DNA from: a virus
IMG/VR virus record: IMGVR_UViG_3300035180_001847
Location: 41,456 to 105,455 of that record
Strand: one strand, 5' to 3'
Length of the DNA: 64,000 nt
Shown one piece after another: positions 53,523-63,010 of the stretch (position 1 is its first letter; each line of letters starts with the position of its first letter). The notes below the pieces were generated by a model, which worked only from the letters and a program-made list of their open reading frames with translations, was not told where the DNA came from and made no database searches. The translations under genes were made by a program, and so were the position numbers.

Positions 53523-55304
53523 TTATTCATTGATCCGATATTCTTCAATTATAAATGCCCACCGCCGTTCACCATTATATTCAGTTCTGGCAATCTTACA
53601 AATTACATCCATAAACAAATCATCTCCATCCCAATTGAATCCTTCATTATTGCCGCTTCCGTACTTCTTATAAATAACATCATTTTCATCCGCATGAAAA
53701 TTTAATATATCTACGCCATCTTTCAATTCAAATTTCCAATTGTTTTTTATTTCACTTTTTTCTCTTGCACCAAAGAAGGAAATATCGGAAGATTTTACCC
53801 CTATATTCTTTATAAGAATTTTAGCTTCCGGTATTCCCTGTCCCCAATATTTTTTAAAATTGTGGATGGGCAGTAGCATATTGTCTAAGATTAATATTTC
53901 TTCTTTTTTATTGAAGTCAAATTCATAATCAATATTATGAATTTTTTCAAAACTATAATCTTTTAATTTTTCATTTGACAATTCAATACTTTTTAATAGC
54001 TGTTTTTTAGAATATCCTACCCCACTTGCGTTCATATGCCCGCTTAAGAATGAAGCATATCCCAGACTCTCAAGAAAACCTTTTAAATTAGTCAATGGAC
54101 TATCCTGAAAGTTTCTTATGCTTCCTGAAAAATAATCGCCTTTTTCATTTTTACGCAAAAGAACAACTGGTTTATTGAACTTGGATGCTAGACGTTGAGC
54201 AATGAGACCTGTAAAAGCCCTATCCACCCTATCATCACAAAGAGCAAACAAAATCTTGTTATCGTTGCGCTTAAATTTTTCAATATCTTCTAGGATGATT
54301 TCCATGCCCTTGTCTATGGCTCTATCTTGACGACTCTTACTATTTGTGCAAAGTCTTAATGCACGAGCATAAACAGATTCTTGAACAATTGTTTTATCGC
54401 GCTTAACATACTCAAATGATTCATCCTTTTCACATAATGCCTGAAACATTATTTGTTTATCCAATTCTGAACCCGAACGTATAGTGCCATTTATAAGTGG
54501 AACAACAAAAAACGAGACATCAATTATTGTTGGAGGAGAGTTTTTGATTCTGTAATCATTATTAATCAATTCCAATAAAAATTTATTTTTAATGTTCTCT
54601 AATCCCAAAGTAATTAGATGGCGATTTTCAATATTCCTAATGTCCATACCATCTGAAATAATTGAAAATGCCACCAGATCAAGATAGTCGTCAGCATAGT
54701 TTGTCCATTCAAAATCATCAATAGCTTTTAGGAATTTCCATGTTATCAATGTTCCACTTGAATCTGGATTTGAATAATTCTCAATTAATTGAGGATTTAT
54801 AATTATCGAATGTTCATTTTTATTTTTTTCAACAATGTGGTGGTCAAATAAAATTGTTTTACAACCTAAGTCTGATAAAATCTTTGCTTCTTTATAGTCA
54901 TTAGTTGAGGAGTCTGGTATAAGCAATAAATCAAGATTTCCTGATTTTGCATCTTCTACAACCTTAGAAAATAACTCTTTATCACCGAGACCATGTTGCT
55001 TGGAATCGTGAGAATAATATTCTAAATCTAATCCAAAAGCCTTTTTGATATATGAATATAACATTGCAGAAGAAAACATTCCATCTGCGTCTGGATCACT
55101 GTAAATTTTTATTTTTTCCTTATTTTCGATAGATTGCTTAAGTGTTCGATATGCCTGATTAATGCTATCACCCAATAAAGAATATGATAAAATATCCTTG
55201 TCATTTGTATTTAAATAATGCTCAGGGTCTTCAACCCCCCTCCTGGACAGGATTTCATGTTTTATATCTGAACATCCTTTGTTTTCGCTGATTTTATATT
55301 TCAC
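53523..55304 (-). CDS. RecJ-like single-strand DNA exonuclease (DHH family)
   Basis: The 593-residue protein has DPDADGMFSSAM (about 70-81), LIPDSS (about 122) and LFDHH (about 151-155), the DHH metal-binding motifs, and a DHHA1-like C-terminal half with SGHMNASGVG. RecJ enzymes degrade single-stranded DNA 5'-3'. The start is GTG; GGAG lies about 14 nt upstream. In SPbeta the equivalent gene (yorK) also lies between primase and polymerase. Confidence 0.82.
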   Translation of the reverse strand: MKYKISENKGCSDIKHEILSRRGVEDPEHYLNTNDKDILSYSLLGDSINQAYRTLKQSIENKEKIKIYSDPDADGMFSSAMLYSYIKKAFGLDLEYYSHDSKQHGLGDKELFSKVVEDAKSGNLDLLLIPDSSTNDYKEAKILSDLGCKTILFDHHIVEKNKNEHSIIINPQLIENYSNPDSSGTLITWKFLKAIDDFEWTNYADDYLDLVAFSIISDGMDIRNIENRHLITLGLENIKNKFLLELINNDYRIKNSPPTIIDVSFFVVPLINGTIRSGSELDKQIMFQALCEKDESFEYVKRDKTIVQESVYARALRLCTNSKSRQDRAIDKGMEIILEDIEKFKRNDNKILFALCDDRVDRAFTGLIAQRLASKFNKPVVLLRKNEKGDYFSGSIRNFQDSPLTNLKGFLESLGYASFLSGHMNASGVGYSKKQLLKSIELSNEKLKDYSFEKIHNIDYEFDFNKKEEILILDNMLLPIHNFKKYWGQGIPEAKILIKNIGVKSSDISFFGAREKSEIKNNWKFELKDGVDILNFHADENDVIYKKYGSGNNEGFNWDGDDLFMDVICKIARTEYNGERRWAFIIEEYRINE

Positions 55305-55325
55305 TATGCTTCACAATCTCCTGTC

Positions 55326-56387
55326 TTATTTCAATTTTATCTTGTTGTTTTTAATCATTATCTCAAAAATTTCTTTTTTGTCTGTGGGGCTATATTTATC
55401 TGGTAAAATGTTATTGTCATCAAATAAAGCATAAACATTTACACCATATCTAAATTTATCAGCAATATCTTGTAATTCATTAAATTTTACGTCTTTATCA
55501 AAAGCAAGACAAATATCTACACCCAATCTGCTCAATTTATCTATTTGTTCAATACTTATTTTCTTTCCCATTGTAGCCACTGAATTTTTGTAGGAATATG
55601 ACCAAGCCTGCAAAACACTTTTCTCCGCCTCAAAAACATATACTTCCTTTTTCTGTTTTATGTAATTTTGTGTCAAATTATATCCATATAGAATTTTGTG
55701 ACGGGGGCATTTTTCCAAGAAGATATATTTCGATTCATTTTCAGGAACATCTTTATAAAACCATCTTCCCTTCACCCCAACAAAATTATTCAATTCATCG
55801 AAAATTGGAATTACAATTCTATTGCTGGCTGGGTCATAAGCTATTTGAAATTCTGCCTGAGTTCCTATCGATATATTATCATCTTGAAAGATTTGATTTG
55901 CATAAGGATAATAATAATTTTTAAGGATATAAATATCTTTTGGGATTATGGGAGTGACATCTTCTTCATCATTATTCTCAACTTCATCAAGCATTTCCTT
56001 TATTTTTTTAATTATTTTTAATGACTGAGGAATATCGTCATCAAATTTATGATAATACGATATTCCAGAAAATTCAGAAATCCATTTTAAGTTTTCAAAA
56101 AAACTTTTATCATTACAATAAAAATTAACTAAATCGATAAAATCACACGTCTCTTTTGCTTTACATATGTTTCTGGTATAGTTTATTGTCAATAAAGATT
56201 CGGACAAATAAACCGTGCAGGCTCTGGGGTTATCTCCGTTGGGATTTCCAAAAGTAAAATATGAATCGGATGATGTCATTCCATCGTGCTTTGTAATATG
56301 ATGGCATCCAAGTTCTTCAAGAATCAATTTTATTTTATCTGGATTTTGAAGCAGAAAGTTTTTTAATTGTTTAATTTCCATCAACAA
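55326..56387 (-). CDS. DnaG-like primase with Toprim domain
   Basis: The protein (353 residues, or 351 from ATG 56381, which has the better-spaced AAGGA) has an N-terminal CHC2-like region in which the zinc-binding residues are not evident. A Toprim core follows with VFEAEKS and LAFDKD, the acidic residues that bind magnesium. It would make primers for the phage polymerase. It lies 12 nt after the helicase gene and 22 nt before the RecJ-like gene. Confidence 0.78.
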   Translation of the reverse strand: MLMEIKQLKNFLLQNPDKIKLILEELGCHHITKHDGMTSSDSYFTFGNPNGDNPRACTVYLSESLLTINYTRNICKAKETCDFIDLVNFYCNDKSFFENLKWISEFSGISYYHKFDDDIPQSLKIIKKIKEMLDEVENNDEEDVTPIIPKDIYILKNYYYPYANQIFQDDNISIGTQAEFQIAYDPASNRIVIPIFDELNNFVGVKGRWFYKDVPENESKYIFLEKCPRHKILYGYNLTQNYIKQKKEVYVFEAEKSVLQAWSYSYKNSVATMGKKISIEQIDKLSRLGVDICLAFDKDVKFNELQDIADKFRYGVNVYALFDDNNILPDKYSPTDKKEIFEIMIKNNKIKLK

Positions 56388-56399
56388 TATTCCTTTCTA

Positions 56400-57938
56400 T
56401 CATGCCCTAATCAATATTCCCAATTCTCTCCAGATGTTTCTATTCAAATCAATTTGAACAAGAATTGGCATCTTACTCCCCTCTCTGTTCTTATCGGGAA
56501 TGTGACCCTGTAAAACATATCCTTCCACATCGGGCAATGGCAAAGGCATCTTGGATGTTTCACCCATACCAGTATTGGTTGGAATATACTTATATTTCTT
56601 ATATTTTTCTCGTTCAATTTGCTTCCCTAAAACGAGAGAATCTAAAACAGACTTCAATCCTTTGCTTGCCGCAATGTTATTGCTTTCCAAATCCATCACA
56701 TCATAATTGGCTGTATCATCGGTCAATTGAATAGACCCCCAGCAAAAAATCCCTTCTTCTTTTGCTGTTTCACTAAGAGTCGTTGTTGTTGCAATCAATG
56801 ACGCCCAATTTCCCAGATTATCTTTTAGATTTTTTAAGTTATCGTATGCGATAAAACCAAAACCTTTTCTCGCATTTTTTCTCATGTGATTAGCCAAAGA
56901 GCCATCAGAATAATCATGTTTAACATCTAAGACATTCAAATACTTTTTAAAACAATCTTCTTCAAGCCATTTAGCAATTTTTAAAATTTCTCTATATTCA
57001 GTAGATTTCTTTTCAATTCTTTTTTTGTATTCAGCTATTGTTTCTGTAAAATTTCCTTCACTATCCCTGCCACGCTGAATTATGATTCCGTCATCATCTC
57101 TGTATAAACCAAGTTTAATTTCTCTTTCAACTTTATCAACTTTGTATCCATGCAAAGAATAAAATTCTTCATTATTTATAACCGCTGTCAATACGGCTAT
57201 TTTTAATTGTTCATAAGACATCTCATTTAACATGAGAAGTGTTTTTTCTTTTTTAACTAAAGCATTATATGCCGCAATTTTTGATAAAAATCTTGTTTTT
57301 CCAAAATTACTCTGAAGTCCAAATGCAAGCATTGATGATTTTTGAAATCCAAGAAACAATTCATTATATGTTGGAAGAAACGTTGCAGTTCCCATAGCGG
57401 GTCTATCAATATATTCATCAATCATGGAGACAACATTATCGGAAATATCTAAAATTTCCGCATCTGATGCTATTTGAGTGTGAATTGTATCAACAGAATT
57501 TCTTATGCTTTTATAAATTTGGTCGGCATTGGATTTATCAAAATTTTTATGTTCCCTAATTCTCTTGGTATCAATGCCTTTTGCCTCGTATTCTCGTAAA
57601 AGAGCGAATTTTTGAAGAATTTGAAAATAGGATTTAAATTCAGTTATATCAGAAATCTCCATAAATCCCTCAATGGTTTTCCAACCCCCTATTTTACGAT
57701 AAAACAGGAGTCTTTCTTCATCTTGATTCACATATACGGCTAGATTTTTTTCATTGAACTTCTGCTCATTTGCATAAAGAGTTGAGAGCCAATCATAAAA
57801 TGTCCTGCACACTTCATCGCTAAAGTAGTATTTTGATTTTATGATTCTTTCATATTCCAAAAATAAATCATTTGCAATAAATAAAGAACCAATAAATCTT
57901 ATTTCATTTTCTACATTACTAATGATCGTTGATTCCAT
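56400..57938 (-). CDS. DnaB-like replicative helicase
   Basis: The 512-residue protein has an N-terminal DnaB-type helical domain (about 1-110) and a RecA-type motor with a Walker A variant GLQSNFGKTRFL (about 200-211) and Walker B region GFIAYDN. The Walker A has Phe-Gly in place of the usual Gly pair. It forms the hexameric fork helicase. The start overlaps the end of the preceding gene closely and has GGGAGA. Confidence 0.82.
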   Translation of the reverse strand: MESTIISNVENEIRFIGSLFIANDLFLEYERIIKSKYYFSDEVCRTFYDWLSTLYANEQKFNEKNLAVYVNQDEERLLFYRKIGGWKTIEGFMEISDITEFKSYFQILQKFALLREYEAKGIDTKRIREHKNFDKSNADQIYKSIRNSVDTIHTQIASDAEILDISDNVVSMIDEYIDRPAMGTATFLPTYNELFLGFQKSSMLAFGLQSNFGKTRFLSKIAAYNALVKKEKTLLMLNEMSYEQLKIAVLTAVINNEEFYSLHGYKVDKVEREIKLGLYRDDDGIIIQRGRDSEGNFTETIAEYKKRIEKKSTEYREILKIAKWLEEDCFKKYLNVLDVKHDYSDGSLANHMRKNARKGFGFIAYDNLKNLKDNLGNWASLIATTTTLSETAKEEGIFCWGSIQLTDDTANYDVMDLESNNIAASKGLKSVLDSLVLGKQIEREKYKKYKYIPTNTGMGETSKMPLPLPDVEGYVLQGHIPDKNREGSKMPILVQIDLNRNIWRELGILIRA

Positions 57939-57941
57939 TAA

Positions 57942-58613
57942 TCAATCTCCCAATTCATCTTCATCAAATATATCTATTTCATTCTTCTTTATGTTGTTTG
58001 TAGCAACTACTTCAGTCAACCTCTCATTGACTATTAAACTATTCTGAGCCTGTTTATTTTCTATTTCTTTTTTACCCAACCAATCCAGATAACTTCGATA
58101 TTTTCCAATCAAAACAGCTAAATCATAATTAATTCTTCCAATTCCATCAATACCGTTCTTGTGATATATCTTATTTAACCAATCCTGCTTTCGTTGAAAC
58201 ATATCTAATAAATGTTCTGGGGGAATGGGACAAGACATATCCTTCCACGTTCCATCAAATATTCCCTCCATCTTTTGATAAATATAAGTAGGAAGCATTA
58301 CCACGTCATAGGCATCACATAAATATTTATAGAGATGGCTTTTTGCCATTGTTTTATAAATATACTCGTCGCTGGATAATCTTAATTCATTAATTTTTAT
58401 GTCAAGCGCTTCTTCACTTGGCCTACGAATTTTTTTATTTAACATTTTATTTTTAAAACAATTGATGTGGTGAAAAGCATTTGATACATAAATAGTGCTA
58501 TCCCATTCCGTTTCAAGGGTTATATACTCTTTGCATTCTTTGCATTTTCGCATTGTTTTATACTTATTTATGAGTATGGTTCTATCGAATGTTTTTGTTT
58601 TATCTTTTTCCAT
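57942..58613 (-). CDS. Zinc-binding protein at head of replication operon
   Basis: The 223-residue protein has CKECKEY...HHINC (about 23-50), a zinc-binding cluster, followed by a helical part. Being directly upstream of the helicase gene, a helicase loader or accessory role is plausible but unproven. No ribosome binding site precedes the ATG at 58613, and the promoter -10 ends only 8 nt upstream, so the mRNA may be leaderless. An alternative start is the Met at codon 21 (MRKCKEC). Confidence 0.6.
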   Translation of the reverse strand: MEKDKTKTFDRTILINKYKTMRKCKECKEYITLETEWDSTIYVSNAFHHINCFKNKMLNKKIRRPSEEALDIKINELRLSSDEYIYKTMAKSHLYKYLCDAYDVVMLPTYIYQKMEGIFDGTWKDMSCPIPPEHLLDMFQRKQDWLNKIYHKNGIDGIGRINYDLAVLIGKYRSYLDWLGKKEIENKQAQNSLIVNERLTEVVATNNIKKNEIDIFDEDELGD

Positions 58614-58621
58614 ATTATTTT

Positions 58622-58650
58622 ATTTTATCACACTTTCTTACAACTGTCAA
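58622..58650 (-). promoter_or_regulatory. Sigma70-type promoter of the replication operon
   Basis: TTGACA (58650-58645), 17-nt spacer, TGA-TAAAAT (-10 at 58627-58622) on the minus strand. The ATG of the first gene lies at the expected transcription start, so little or no 5' leader is left. Confidence 0.85.
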
Positions 58651-58762
58651 ATTAAATTTATTATTTATGTTTTATAAACTAAAGATATTTTTAAAAATAA
58701 GGATGTGTCCCCTACCGACCACATCCTTATTTAGCTAATATATTTAATTATTCCACTATTAT

Positions 58763-59833
58763 TTAATCATCGGCCTTAAGAACACGATAAATTTTCTTCA
58801 ATGTTTCCATGTCATCAATTTGACTGAATTGTAATGGAAGTCCTTTTCTTTCAAGTTCTTGTTTCTTTAAAGATGATACTTCCTTAGACATTGACTTTGC
58901 ATAATTCAAAACTTCCGCTCTAAATTCTTCAACACCAACCAAAGAATCCACCGTGTTTTTATTTTTCTCTTTTTCAGAAAATGCAATTGCTCTTTCGGAA
59001 TATTCCTTTTCTTCTTTTTTGCGAAGAGCATCAATTTCTTTAGATGTTTTTCCAGTTGATTTTTCTAATGCCACAGTAATTGCATTGATGTATTCTTTGG
59101 CATCAAGGTTAATTTTCTCAGGTAAAAACTCGCCACTCAATCGTGAACCAGCATCAACAAAATCCGTTCCTCTAAAATAAATAACTCTCTTTGATGCGGT
59201 TTTTCTTTCGTCCTTGATTTCCACTTCTTCAATAAACATTGGCATAAAATCTGCTCTATCGGCAAAAATTGCATCATAAGCGAATTCCAAAGAGCCAGTA
59301 ATCATTTGATATGCTTCATCCGAGAGTTTTTCCTTCATGTCTTTGGTTTTGGTATGACCAATATAAACCATTCCATATCCAGCCAATTCCAATTTACCAA
59401 TTTGTTCCTCAATTAATTGACGTGCCTTCTTTTTACCTGCTCCATAACCACCTAAAGCCGCATTGATAGAACTGATCGCTTCACCTTTGGTGATACGATG
59501 AATTTCCATAACCTTGCGTTCAGCCATTTCAACTAATTCATCAACTGTGTCGAGAGCCAAAATTTTAAATGTGTTTTCATTCTTGTTTTCAACCAAATCC
59601 TCGACAACATCTACAAAATCACCCCATGTAGGACAAGATTGAGCATAAAGATTATCTAAGGTTTTATAGCCTTCTTCGTAACCCATAGAAATCAACATCC
59701 CGAACTCTGGTTTTCCATATGCTTCAATTACCAAATCACGAAAAGCCGTTGTTTTTCCCACCTTTGGCGTTCCACGCCAATAATGACGATAGTGGGCAAT
59801 ATCAAGTTTAATAGTATTGAGTGAATATTTCAT
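58763..59833 (-). CDS. RecA/Sak4-like ATPase
   Basis: The 356-residue protein has Walker A GTPKVGKTT (about 19-27) and Walker B ILALDTVDE (about 92-100), followed by GYGMVYIGHTK, as in AAA_24/Sak4 single-strand annealing ATPases. A charged helical C-terminal extension (about 255-356) is unusual. Sak4 proteins work with a phage SSB, and the next gene upstream encodes an SSB-like protein. The ribosome binding site is GGAGGAA. Confidence 0.8.
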   Translation of the reverse strand: MKYSLNTIKLDIAHYRHYWRGTPKVGKTTAFRDLVIEAYGKPEFGMLISMGYEEGYKTLDNLYAQSCPTWGDFVDVVEDLVENKNENTFKILALDTVDELVEMAERKVMEIHRITKGEAISSINAALGGYGAGKKKARQLIEEQIGKLELAGYGMVYIGHTKTKDMKEKLSDEAYQMITGSLEFAYDAIFADRADFMPMFIEEVEIKDERKTASKRVIYFRGTDFVDAGSRLSGEFLPEKINLDAKEYINAITVALEKSTGKTSKEIDALRKKEEKEYSERAIAFSEKEKNKNTVDSLVGVEEFRAEVLNYAKSMSKEVSSLKKQELERKGLPLQFSQIDDMETLKKIYRVLKADD

Positions 59834-59878
59834 TTTATTATTTCCTCCGGTATTTACTTTTTTTATTTTTTTAGAAAA

Positions 59879-59913
59879 TTATGTTCACGATAAATAAATT
59901 ATCGTGAACATAA
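59879..59913. other. 15-bp perfect hairpin between SSB-like and Sak4-like genes
   Basis: TTATGTTCACGATAA (59879-59893) pairs with 59899-59913 around ATAAA. A second AT-only palindrome (59917-59940) covers the stop codon of the SSB-like gene. The pair may tune the relative amounts of the two proteins by partial termination or RNA cleavage. Confidence 0.65.
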
Positions 59914-59938
59914 ACAAATATTATTTATTTAAATAATA

Positions 59939-60946
59939 TTACCAACCACTCTCGACTTCACTATCAATTTTACTCTTTTCACCACCCTCTTGACTTTCAA
60001 AAGCAGATGCATTCTTTGACTTCTTTAACTCAGAACATTCATCCCTAAACGACTCAACAATCTTCTTTGTATATGATTCGGTGTCCAACGTTTCAGGACG
60101 CGCTCCAGTAACTTGCATGGTAACACGAGAAGGAGTTTTTGCCTTCCCCACTGAACTAGCTTCACCCCAAACCTCAGTAGTAACAGTCTCCACGACTTGA
60201 GTTGATTGAATCTTTCCCGTTAAAGTAATCCCATTGAAAGGTTTAACATGTTCTTTAATTTGCTTTGCCAACGATTCATTGGTTTCTAATGAAATATCCT
60301 CGACATTATTGTATCCAATGACAATACCATTTACAAAATACTTGAAACTTTTTTCAAATTCCACACGTTCTACTCCAGTGAAAACAATTGGCTGTGCAAA
60401 CTCCGCCTGCTTAACAAACTTATCGCTTGAGAAATCAATTTCATCTTTAGCGAGATAAAGAGCTTGTGGAATAAATTTGGTGGTTTTTCTCACTTCCTTG
60501 CTATCCTTATCTTCATAAGAAGAATGTTCGATAGAACCCTTCACGAAAACAGAAATCCCATCGTTTCCGTGAGTTTCAATATAGTCAATTGCATCAAATG
60601 GTGTAAGAGTTACTAATTCATTCTTTTTGGTTTCTTCATTTTTAGTCAAACCCAAACTTACTCCAATGAGTCTGAAACCATCCCTGCTCCATCGCATTCG
60701 TTTAACCCAATCAACCTTTTCGATTTCTGGTTTATTATTCTTAACAGGTTTACTAAAATAAACATATTCCTGTTCCATACCATTCATGTGCAAAAACATC
60801 ATTTCTGTATCACTGATTTTGAGGCGAAGATTCATCATTCGCATTTTCTTACCACTCTTAGTGGTAATTTCAGTAAAAGACTTTTCTTCTTTAAAGCCCA
60901 TGAGAATACCACGAGCTTCAAAAGTTCCCTTAGTTTGTTTTAACAT
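59939..60946 (-). CDS. Single-strand DNA-binding-like protein
   Basis: The 335-residue protein is beta-rich, with several segments that fit OB folds, and ends with a charged, disordered tail closing in SEVESGW. An acidic tail ending in an aromatic residue is typical of SSB proteins, which recruit partners through it. Adjacent to the Sak4-like gene. The protein is longer than bacterial SSB, and I cannot show the OB fold from sequence alone. TAGGAG precedes the ATG. Confidence 0.55.
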   Translation of the reverse strand: MLKQTKGTFEARGILMGFKEEKSFTEITTKSGKKMRMMNLRLKISDTEMMFLHMNGMEQEYVYFSKPVKNNKPEIEKVDWVKRMRWSRDGFRLIGVSLGLTKNEETKKNELVTLTPFDAIDYIETHGNDGISVFVKGSIEHSSYEDKDSKEVRKTTKFIPQALYLAKDEIDFSSDKFVKQAEFAQPIVFTGVERVEFEKSFKYFVNGIVIGYNNVEDISLETNESLAKQIKEHVKPFNGITLTGKIQSTQVVETVTTEVWGEASSVGKAKTPSRVTMQVTGARPETLDTESYTKKIVESFRDECSELKKSKNASAFESQEGGEKSKIDSEVESGW

Positions 60947-61153
60947 ATTTTCTCCTATTTTTTTGTTTTGTAAATATTTTTATTTATTTAGTTTTGCTTT
61001 TATAATTATATATATCTTTCATGTGTTTGTTTTGAACTATGAGTATTTGTTTTTATTTTAAGAAAATATGCCGCCTGATTTTAACGAAGTATTTTAAAAG
61101 CGGAATAATAATCTTTCAGCCTCCTTGTTTATGGTCGTGAATAATCGCACTAG
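60947..61153. other. Intergenic region, AT-rich
   Basis: A TATAAT-like element lies near 61004-61012 on the minus strand but without a good -35. A GCCGCC...GCGG imperfect hairpin lies near 61070-61103. AAGGAGG (minus strand, near 61112) has no start codon behind it. No gene is seen. Confidence 0.35.
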
Positions 61154-61224
61154 CAGGATATGAAAGTGTCGAACTTCCATCTTTAGGGTCAAAGCCTAAT
61201 GTAATACCGTTATACCAATATCCC
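61154..61224 (-). tRNA. tRNA-Gln(TTG)
   Basis: Acceptor GGGATAT pairs with ATATCCT (one G.U), anticodon stem TTAGG/CCTAA with loop CTTTGAC giving TTG, T-stem GGAAG/CTTTC with loop TTCGACA. CCA is not encoded. It reads CAA. Confidence 0.8.
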
Positions 61225-61339
61225 ATGAATAAACCATGATTGAATTGAATAATACTTTTATTGATTTTGAATCAACCACACTTCTAATAAAAAAATTGCT
61301 TATGTTGCAGTCTGGAAAAACAAGTGCAATAATCCTGAG

Positions 61340-61411
61340 CGTCCTTATCCAGAATCGAACTGGAATCGTGATGTTAGAAGCATCGTATGTTTTCCATTAC
61401 ACTATAAGGAC
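61340..61411 (-). tRNA. tRNA-Arg(TCT)
   Basis: Acceptor GTCCTTA/TAAGGAC, D-stem GTGT/ACAT, anticodon loop CTTCTAA giving TCT, T-stem TCCAG/CTGGA with loop TTCGATT. CCA is not encoded. It reads AGA. Confidence 0.88.
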
Positions 61412-61529
61412 GTGTTTATTTAATTATGACGCATAAGGAGAATAAAAAAATGAACCTTATTTATTGATTTATAATCAATCATTTTCAATCATTCATCCTG
61501 GTTCTCTATATGAAAATATTGTAAAACCT

Positions 61530-62615
61530 TCATTTCATCAACAGATAGCTGAAAATATGTTTTATAACATCCACTGTCCATCCATTTCCAAGCATTTTAT
61601 ATCTCTGAGAATTTGAAACAATGGATGTGTAATTATCTGGAACAGTTTGCAATCTTTCACACTCCAACGGGGTCAATTTTCTATAATAAATATCATTCAA
61701 TGCAATTTTAGGTTCTCTATGCCCACCCTGCATTGTTGTCAAGGATGGACTTTTTCCATTAATGGAATATACCCGTTTTACTATATCGTATCCATTTATG
61801 TTTTCAGCCATTCCAACTTGAATCAATCCATTTAATTTATGTGGATGATCTGAGGCGACAAAATTGTGTTCTCCGTCCTTTTCAATATTTAATTGAGATT
61901 CAATATTATCAGCAATAATTTGATTTTTAAGTGTCGCGCCACCACACCCAACAAGACACCCATGAGGAATTGTTTTTACATAAATATAGCCCCACTCATG
62001 TCTATCTTCGCGACCACTTCCCCTTCCCGAACTTCTTACCGTATTGGATTTCTCCTTAATTAATGAAGAATTTTGAATATCAAAATTTTCTAAAATATCT
62101 TTTAAAAATATTTTTTTATCTTCTGGCTGTTCAATTCCATGTATATTTGTCCAATATAATCTTTTTCTTGATTGTGCGGAGACCAAAGATGAATTAATTT
62201 CAATTGGCGTTATTTTCAAATACTCGGAAATTACATCTTGAAATTCTTGTTTCATTTTAACATTTTCAAGAAGAAATTTTATTTTTGGATTTTTCTTTTT
62301 CAAAAAATTCAATATTTCTACATATTCAAAAAATAATTTACTTCGAGGATCATTGAAATTCAATTGTTTTCCAGCAAAGGAAAATCCCTGACAGGGACTT
62401 CCTCCAATCAAAAGATCGATTTTTGGTAAATTCCAAGATTTCCAATTTTGAACATCCCCAAGTTGAATAGTTTGCGGATAATTTTTTTGGGTAACTTTGA
62501 TTGCGTATTTATCAATCTCGGACGCAAAATATTTATTTACCTTAATTCCAGCGCGCTCCAAAGCAATTTGACCGCAACTCATTCCATCAAACAATGAAAG
62601 AATATTTAATTTCAA
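61530..62615 (-). CDS. C5-cytosine DNA methyltransferase
   Basis: The 361-residue protein has the full set of C5-methylase motifs: LSLFDGMSCGQIA (I), GGSPCQGFSFAG (IV, catalytic Cys about 74), LLENVK (VI), QSRKRLYWTNI (VIII) and YKMLGNGWTVDVI (X). The target-recognition part lies between VIII and IX. It would protect phage DNA from host restriction. No restriction enzyme gene is adjacent. It stands alone between tRNA genes. Confidence 0.9.
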   Translation of the reverse strand: MKLNILSLFDGMSCGQIALERAGIKVNKYFASEIDKYAIKVTQKNYPQTIQLGDVQNWKSWNLPKIDLLIGGSPCQGFSFAGKQLNFNDPRSKLFFEYVEILNFLKKKNPKIKFLLENVKMKQEFQDVISEYLKITPIEINSSLVSAQSRKRLYWTNIHGIEQPEDKKIFLKDILENFDIQNSSLIKEKSNTVRSSGRGSGREDRHEWGYIYVKTIPHGCLVGCGGATLKNQIIADNIESQLNIEKDGEHNFVASDHPHKLNGLIQVGMAENINGYDIVKRVYSINGKSPSLTTMQGGHREPKIALNDIYYRKLTPLECERLQTVPDNYTSIVSNSQRYKMLGNGWTVDVIKHIFSYLLMK

Positions 62616-62669
62616 ATTATACGCTCCTCGTTTTCATACAATAATTTTTTTTATCAATTATGAAAAAGT

Positions 62670-62702
62670 GAATGATTGAATGATGAACACATTCAATTAT
62701 TC
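62670..62702 (-). terminator. Hairpin terminator candidate after tRNA-Met
   Basis: GAATGATTGAATG (62670-62682) and CATTCAATTATTC (62690-62702) are complementary with one mismatch. On the minus strand the stem is followed by ACTTTTTC. It would end transcripts carrying tRNA-Met. Confidence 0.5.
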
Positions 62703-62768
62703 ATCGAAACTCTCAAATCCTGCCTTGAAACAAATCTTTCATTGCTAACCAAAGTCCCATGTTTTTTG

Positions 62769-62840
62769 TAGCGGGTATTGAAATCGAATCAATTTAATAT
62801 AGGTTATGAGCCTATTTAGACACCTTGCCTACCACCCGCT
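62769..62840 (-). tRNA. tRNA-Met(CAT)
   Basis: Acceptor AGCGGGT/ACCCGCT, anticodon stem ATAGG/CCTAT with loop CTCATAA, T-stem ATTGA/TCAAT with loop TTCGATT. The anticodon stem lacks the GGG/CCC pairs of initiators, so it is an elongator or, if lysidine-modified, an Ile2 tRNA. Confidence 0.85.
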
Positions 62841-63010
62841 GTATAAATTTATTCTTATTTAAGAGAATCCGCTTCCTTTTAAACTAAGGAAGCGTATATT
62901 ATCAATTATGGTTCTACGCTTTCCTTCCCATCTGGACTACCAGATGTTGCATGTTGATTCTATGAGCCAAAAACAGTCAAATAAATATGAATAATTTGCA
63001 CACCTTTTCT
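62841..63010. other. Non-coding region with two strong hairpins
   Basis: CGCTTCCTT (62870-62878) pairs with AAGGAAGCG (62886-62894), and CATCTGG (62929-62935) pairs with CCAGATG (62940-62946) around a 4-nt loop. Outer GGTTC/GAGCC pairing could close the second into a tRNA-like or small-RNA fold. No tRNA could be completed. Confidence 0.45.

Noticed and set aside
62911-62980. Seventh tRNA gene
   Set aside because: A CATCTGG/CCAGATG hairpin and possible outer pairing recall a tRNA, but no normal anticodon loop, D-arm or T-loop can be built.
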